Of a stretch of DNA of 64,000 bases, positions 59,275 through 64,000 are shown piece after piece (the first letter of the stretch is position 1; every line of letters begins with the position of its first letter). The notes below the pieces were generated by a model. It was not told the DNA's origin and ran no database searches. It saw only the letters and a list, made by a program, of their open reading frames with translations. Source of the DNA: Pantoea sp. Aalb. GTDB lineage: Bacteria; Pseudomonadota; Gammaproteobacteria; Enterobacterales; Enterobacteriaceae. Where the stretch lies: the NCBI RefSeq assembly GCF_009829985.1, contig NZ_SZZU01000001.1, positions 496,001 through 560,000 of the forward strand, read 5' to 3'. The translations under genes and the position numbers were made by a program.

Positions 59275-59947
59275 AGCTATAATTTCCTGTTTTAATTATT
59301 TTTATATATATAACTATTTAAATTTCTATTATATAAATATATAGATTAAATCTATACAGTATTATACTTATACTATTTTATAAAATAACATAAAAATAAA
59401 AGAAAAAAGTTATAATAATATATATTATGAGTGATTTAAATAATTTTAAATTAAATTAATTAAATTATTAATTAATTTAATATTTTATGATTTTTTTATT
59501 ATTATTATTATTAATAAAATACTTTATTATATAGTTTAAGAGATAAAAAAAATTAAAGAAGTGATTTATACACTTTTCGTATAATAAATTTAACTTATTA
59601 AAGTTAATTTATTTTATGATAATTAACTTAACATTATTTATTTTTTAACAAGTACTTTTTCAGTTTGGTAGATTGCTATATCTTAAAAATTTTTAACAAT
59701 ATACATGACACTATTTATAAAATAATAATTAGCTTAAACCAATCTAGTCAAAACAATTCTATTTATGTTTCAAGGAATAAAAATTTAGATACTATGGAAA
59801 CAAGTATAAAAACATATGTAATTAAAATAATTTATTTTATCAAATTGCATGCATAATAAACTAATTTAATAATTATTAATCATTCATAACTAAACTTAAT
59901 ATAATTAAATATTCATTTAACAAATATTTAACTAATTAAATGCAAAG
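59275..59947. other. AT-rich spacer between pagP and tRNA-Arg
   Basis: No supported gene is seen. A 63-codon open frame at 59665-59856 on the plus strand has no recognisable similarity, no Shine-Dalgarno sequence and a composition like the spacer. A/T-only inverted repeats near 59445-59485 are expected by chance in such sequence. Confidence 0.5.
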
Positions 59948-60021
59948 TGCACCCTACAGGATTCGAACCTGTGACCTACGGCTTAGAAGGCCGTTGCTCT
60001 ATCCAGCTAAGCTAAGGGCGC
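59948..60021 (-). tRNA. argU: tRNA-Arg(UCU)
   Basis: The minus strand folds into a cloverleaf with acceptor stem GCGCCCT/AGGGTGC (one G-U pair), a T-loop GTTCGAATC and anticodon TCT, which reads AGA and AGG. It matches E. coli argU, which also lies near folD. CCA is not encoded: the bases after the discriminator read CTT. AGA is likely to be a common Arg codon in such an AT-rich genome. Confidence 0.95.
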
Positions 60022-60430
60022 ATAATCATCATATATAAATTGTATATTCTAAACATATAAATTAATTATATATTATTAACCTTATACTATAAATATTATT
60101 TTATTTATAATAAATAATTCATCTATTTTCTACAATTTTAAAAAAATCTAATAAATAATTAAATTTAAGCTAGTATAATATTTTCAAAGTATAAATATTA
60201 TATAAAAATAAAATTTTAACCATTCTCATTTAATAAGTTATTTATTTTTTTTTGAAAATAAGAATAATTTTGTTATTGTTCATTATATTATTATTTTTAT
60301 TAAAATAAATAAAATATAAGAAAAATCATAAAAGAATAAATAAAAAATCTATAACTTATAGTTAACAGCAATTTTGACTAAATTAAGAGTTATATTTTAT
60401 TTAACTCTTTTAATATATGGATATTATATG
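60022..60430. other. AT-rich divergent spacer between tRNA-Arg and folD
   Basis: No gene is seen. It should contain the promoters of tRNA-Arg and folD, but no element stands out from the A/T background. Confidence 0.5.
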
Positions 60431-61297
60431 ATGGTGGCAAAAATAATAAATGGTAAAATAATTGCTCAAAAAATACGTCTTGAAATTGCTAAAAAAGTAC
60501 AAAAACGAGTAGCAATGAAAAAACGTGTACCAGGTTTATCAGTAATTATTGTAGGTAAAAATCTACCTTCACAAATATATGTTACTAATAAAAGACGTGC
60601 ATGTAAAGAAGTTGGCTTTATTTCACGACTTTACGATCTACCTACTACTACTAGCAAAACAGAACTAATAGAATTAATTGATAAATTAAATAACGAAAGT
60701 AAAATTGATGGTATTTTAGTACAGCTACCTCTACCAGAAAAAATTGATAATAACGAAATACTTGAACATATAAAACCACAAAAAGATGTTGATGGTTTTC
60801 ATCCTTATAATATCGGTCGATTATGTCAACGTGTACCCCTATTACGTCCTTGTACTCCTTATGGAATAATTACTTTATTACAACATTATAATGTAGATAC
60901 TTATGGTTTAAGTGCTGTAATTATAGGAGCTTCAAATATTGTTGGACGACCTATGAGTATGGAACTATTATTAGTGGGTTGTACTACTACTGTAACTCAT
61001 CGTTTTACTAAAAATCTAAGAAATTATGTTGAACATGCCGATATTTTAATAGTAGCAGTAGGTAAACCTAATTTTATTCCAGGTAAATGGATAAAACCTG
61101 GTGCTATTGTAATTGATGTAGGGATTAACCGTTTGGAAAACGGTAATATAGTAGGTGATGTAAGCTTTGAATCTGCTTTTAAACGTGCATCGTATATTAC
61201 ACCTGTACCTGGTGGTGTTGGACCAATGACTGTAGCTATGCTTATTCAAAATACATTACTAGCATGTGAATTATATCACGACAATAAAAAGATATAA
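60431..61297 (+). CDS. folD: Methylenetetrahydrofolate dehydrogenase / cyclohydrolase FolD
   Basis: FolD is bifunctional. It oxidises 5,10-methylenetetrahydrofolate with NADP and hydrolyses the product to 10-formyltetrahydrofolate for purine and formyl-Met synthesis. The product has 288 residues, exactly the E. coli length, when started at ATG 60431. A TTG at 60374 would add 19 unsupported hydrophobic residues. [17 protein letters not shown] has the catalytic Lys. [17 protein letters not shown] near residue 96, [16 protein letters not shown] near 120, the dinucleotide-binding [11 protein letters not shown] near 166 and [14 protein letters not shown] near 260 are conserved. It is convergent with cysS. 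Confidence 0.96.
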   Translation: MVAKIINGKIIAQKIRLEIAKKVQKRVAMKKRVPGLSVIIVGKNLPSQIYVTNKRRACKEVGFISRLYDLPTTTSKTELIELIDKLNNESKIDGILVQLPLPEKIDNNEILEHIKPQKDVDGFHPYNIGRLCQRVPLLRPCTPYGIITLLQHYNVDTYGLSAVIIGASNIVGRPMSMELLLVGCTTTVTHRFTKNLRNYVEHADILIVAVGKPNFIPGKWIKPGAIVIDVGINRLENGNIVGDVSFESAFKRASYITPVPGGVGPMTVAMLIQNTLLACELYHDNKKI

Positions 61298-61376
61298 ACT
61301 AAATATTTAAAGAAAATTATAGATATATCATTAAAATGATGATTCCTTTATCTTAAGAAGATAAGATACATTATAT

Positions 61377-62813
61377 TTATTTTCTACGCCAAGAAGTTCC
61401 TTGTGGACTATCTTTTAATAATATTCCTAATATGTGTAACTTATCTCGTATTAAGTCTGCTTTTTTCCATTCTTTAGATTTACGAGCATTATTACGTATA
61501 TGAATGAGTAATTCAATTTCTTTTATTTTGTCATCTATTTTTTTAGCATGAAAATGTGTACTATGGTGTAAAAATTTTTCTGGATCTTGTTGTAAAATAC
61601 CTAATACACCTGCTAATTGGCGTAATTTAACTACTAATTGATTAGCCATGTTTTTATTTTTATTTTTTAAACGATTTACTTCATGAGCCATATCAAACAA
61701 AATCGAATAAACTTCAGGAGTATTAAAATCATTATCCATCGCAATGCGAAAACGTGATTCAAATTCTTTACATTCTGCACTTTCTTTACATTCTGCACTT
61801 TGATTTTTTAATCCTACTATGGTATTTTGAAAGTTAGTATTCTGTAAAGCATTATATAATCGTTCTAGAGCTGCATGTGCTTGATTTAAATTATTTGCAC
61901 TATAATTAAGATGACTACGATAATGAGAAGACATTAAAAAATAACGTATAGTTTCTGAATCATAAAAATGTAATAAATCACGAATTGTATAAAAATTATT
62001 GAACGATTTAGACATTTTTTCACTATCGACCGTCACCATACCAGAGTGTATCCAATAATTTACATATGGTCCATCATATGCACATGTAGATTGAGCTATT
62101 TCATTTTCGTGATGAGGAAATATTAAATCTGATCCACCACCATGAATATCAAAATGACTACCTAATTGTTTATAACTTATTGCTGAACATTCGATATGCC
62201 AACCTGGTCGTCCCTCTCCCCACGGTGAATGCCATGCAGGTTCATTAGTTTTTGATAATTTCCATAATACAAAATCTGATGGATTAATTTTCGTATTTTT
62301 TTTATTAATTATTGAATTCGTCTTTAATTGAGTTAAATTTTGACGTGATAATAGTCCGTAATTTGTACTTGCATGGATATTAAATAATACATCACCATTA
62401 CTCGCAATGTAGGCAGCATCATTCTTAATAAGAATACTTATTAGTTCAATAATATCTTTAATATGATGTGTAACACGTGGTTCTATATCCGGCGGTAAAA
62501 TATTAAGAGCATTAAAGTCTATATGCATTCTCGTAATCATACGATTAGCTAAAGTATTAATTGTTTCCTTATTTTCATTAGCACGTTTAATGATTTTATC
62601 ATCTATATCAGTAATATTACGTACATACTTTAATTGATAACCTAAATAACGTAAATAACGTGTTATAATATCAAATATTACAAAAGTACGCCCATGTCCT
62701 ATGTGGCAAATATCATAAACCGTAACTCCACAAACATATATAGAAACTTTACCATCATGAATGGATTTAAATTCTTCTTTAGTTTTAGTTAAAGTATTGT
62801 AAATCTTAAGCAT
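61377..62813 (-). CDS. cysS: Cysteinyl-tRNA synthetase, with in-frame 18-bp duplication
   Basis: CysS charges tRNA-Cys. The product has 478 residues, against 461 in E. coli. The HIGH motif is in CHIGHGRT near residue 37 and the KMSKS loop is EKMSKSFNN near 268. The zinc ligands include YVCGVTVYD (Cys28), HIECSA and HHENE. I chose ATG 62813, which matches E. coli MLKIFNTLT; an ATG at 62825 would add four residues. Near residue 340, SAECKE is duplicated by an 18-bp tandem repeat in the loop after the catalytic domain. A short A/T hairpin at 61348-61364 between cysS and folD may act weakly as a terminator. Confidence 0.95.
   Translation of the reverse strand: MLKIYNTLTKTKEEFKSIHDGKVSIYVCGVTVYDICHIGHGRTFVIFDIITRYLRYLGYQLKYVRNITDIDDKIIKRANENKETINTLANRMITRMHIDFNALNILPPDIEPRVTHHIKDIIELISILIKNDAAYIASNGDVLFNIHASTNYGLLSRQNLTQLKTNSIINKKNTKINPSDFVLWKLSKTNEPAWHSPWGEGRPGWHIECSAISYKQLGSHFDIHGGGSDLIFPHHENEIAQSTCAYDGPYVNYWIHSGMVTVDSEKMSKSFNNFYTIRDLLHFYDSETIRYFLMSSHYRSHLNYSANNLNQAHAALERLYNALQNTNFQNTIVGLKNQSAECKESAECKEFESRFRIAMDNDFNTPEVYSILFDMAHEVNRLKNKNKNMANQLVVKLRQLAGVLGILQQDPEKFLHHSTHFHAKKIDDKIKEIELLIHIRNNARKSKEWKKADLIRDKLHILGILLKDSPQGTSWRRK
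61766..61801. repeat. 18-bp tandem duplication inside cysS
   Basis: CTTTACATTCTGCACTTT occurs at 61766-61783 and again at 61784-61801 without mismatch. It duplicates six residues (SAECKE) in frame. Confidence 0.93.
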
Positions 62814-63203
62814 AATAGCATCCATTTAATACATATAGAAATATTTTATTTATTGATTATAATCATCAACTAAACATCCAAACAGAAGTTTTAAAATATA
62901 CGTTTAAAAAAGTATACTATTATTATAACTATAATGGTTTTACTCAAATATTATAAAACATTAAAGGTAATGATAATATCCTTTATATTATTAATTTTAA
63001 TAATATAAAAATAAGTAATTTACTTATATAAAAAATTATTTAATTTTGATAAAATCCATTATCGAATAATAATTAAAAAATTTAGTTAGTTTATTAATAG
63101 TTAACTCTCAATTCTTTTCGTAAGGTAATTAAGAATTAAATTACTGAGATATTAATATAATATCAATATTTATTAATAATGAATAACTTTTAAATTGAGT
63201 GTT
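62814..63203. other. AT-rich divergent spacer between cysS and lpxH, site of lost ppiB
   Basis: ppiB lies between cysS and lpxH in E. coli; no remnant is readable. Promoters for both genes are expected but not identifiable. Confidence 0.5.
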
Positions 63204-63920
63204 ATGTCAAGTACATTATTTATTTCAGATTTACATCTATGTGGAAAAAAGCCTAAAATTATTACTGCTTTTATTAATTTCTTACAAAGTAAAGCGCAGC
63301 AATATGAAGCCATTTACCTTCTAGGAGATTTATTTGAAATTTGGATTGGAGATGATGATCCAAACCCATTATACAAACAAGTTGCTAATACTCTTAAAGC
63401 CTTACCAATACCGAAATTTTTTATTCACGGTAATCGTGATTTTTTAATTGGTCAGTGTTTTGCTAATGCTAGCGGTATAATATTGTTACCCAAAGAACAC
63501 GTATTAACATTATACGGACATTCTATTCTTATAATGCATGGAGATACTTTATGTATTGATGATGGTAGTTATCAGCTTTTGCGTATTGCAGTACATCAGC
63601 GTTGGATACAACGTTTATTTCTTATACTACCAATATATTTACGTATAAAACTAGCAGCACAAATACGTTCTGATAGCAATCAGGGCATCAAGAATAAATC
63701 TCTAAATATTATGGATGTAAATCAACAAGCTGTAGAAAATATAATGACAAGTAAACAAGTAAATATTTTAATTCATGGACATACTCATCGACCAGCTATT
63801 CATAAATTTAAAATAAATGGTAAAATTTTTCAACGTATTGTTTTAGGATCTTGGGATATACATGCATCAATGGTACAAATAGATTCAAAAGGCATTAGCT
63901 TTATCGAATTTCAAGTTTAA
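63204..63920 (+). CDS. lpxH: UDP-2,3-diacylglucosamine diphosphatase LpxH
   Basis: LpxH hydrolyses UDP-2,3-diacylglucosamine to lipid X in lipid A synthesis, acting at the inner face of the cytoplasmic membrane. The product has 238 residues, against 240 in E. coli. The calcineurin-like metal-site motifs are all present: ISDLHL near residue 6, LGDLFEIWIGDDDPNPL near 36, IHGNRDFLIG near 76, IMHGDTLC near 110 and IHGHTHRP near 191. I chose ATG 63204, since MSSTLFISDLHL fits E. coli MATLFIADLHL; a TTG at 63195 would add three residues. purE and purK, which follow in E. coli, are not seen before the window ends. Confidence 0.96.
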   Translation: MSSTLFISDLHLCGKKPKIITAFINFLQSKAQQYEAIYLLGDLFEIWIGDDDPNPLYKQVANTLKALPIPKFFIHGNRDFLIGQCFANASGIILLPKEHVLTLYGHSILIMHGDTLCIDDGSYQLLRIAVHQRWIQRLFLILPIYLRIKLAAQIRSDSNQGIKNKSLNIMDVNQQAVENIMTSKQVNILIHGHTHRPAIHKFKINGKIFQRIVLGSWDIHASMVQIDSKGISFIEFQV

Positions 63921-64000
63921 TTAATAACCGTTTGTCTACCTTACCATTATAATAGTAATAATATAGATGACATATTATTCTAGATTAGTTTAATATAAAT

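Noticed and set aside
59440..59520. A/T-only palindromes that could be taken for terminators or an origin
   Set aside because: Inverted repeats made only of A and T arise easily in sequence of this composition, and nothing nearby supports a function.
59665..59856. Open frame of 63 codons in the pagP to tRNA-Arg spacer
   Set aside because: No similarity, no Shine-Dalgarno sequence and a composition like the spacer. Frames of this size are common by chance in long gaps.

Overview
The window looks like a piece of the small, very AT-rich chromosome of a gammaproteobacterial (Enterobacterales) insect endosymbiont. By eye about three quarters of the bases are A or T. Nearly every gene reads as a full-length counterpart of an Escherichia coli gene, and the spacers are long and almost pure A/T. 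No transposon, prophage, CRISPR array or restriction system is visible. I did not identify the species. An intact gltA, together with lipopolysaccharide, Tol-Pal and PagP genes, argues against a Buchnera-like cell with a minimal envelope.

Gene order follows the E. coli 12-18 min region, inverted, with many genes deleted. From left to right: idi (cut by the window edge), ybiB, and the divergent pair yohC/yohD, which belong elsewhere in E. coli. Next come ldtB, ybhL, moaE-moaD (moaABC absent), uvrB, pgl, gpmA, nadA and the envelope-spanning cpoB-pal-tolB-tolA-tolR-tolQ cluster. The TCA block sucD-C-B-A, sdhB-A-D-C and divergent gltA follows, with cydAB missing beside it. Then ybgI, phr, pgm, fldA, glnS and asnB, a three-tRNA cluster (Met, Leu, Gln) with a good sigma70-type promoter, miaB, a frameshifted ybeY, lnt, leuS-lptE-holA-nadD, mrdA-mrdB, dacA, ybeD, lipB, lipA, tatE, cspE, pagP, tRNA-Arg, folD, cysS and lpxH.

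The genes fit together. gltA, sdh and suc encode citrate synthase and the oxidative half of the TCA cycle from 2-oxoglutarate to fumarate, and LipB/LipA supply the lipoyl group needed by SucB. LpxH, LptE and PagP make, export and modify lipid A. Lnt matures lipoproteins such as Pal and LptE. PBP2/RodA, PBP5 and LdtB build and trim peptidoglycan, and Tol-Pal links the envelope layers.

I found no convincing new multi-gene system. What stands out is how the sequence is changing. Perfect tandem duplications of 12-75 bp recur in spacers and in frame inside genes: TolA has four identical 75-bp units, SucB two 69-bp units, CysS two 18-bp units and SucD two 12-bp units. ybeY is out of frame at a run of nine A residues but otherwise well conserved. 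uvrB has an in-frame stop just before an otherwise conserved UVR domain. moaD/moaE stand without moaABC. The leader of cspE contains an unusually GC-rich stretch that can fold into a three-way junction followed by a U-tract.
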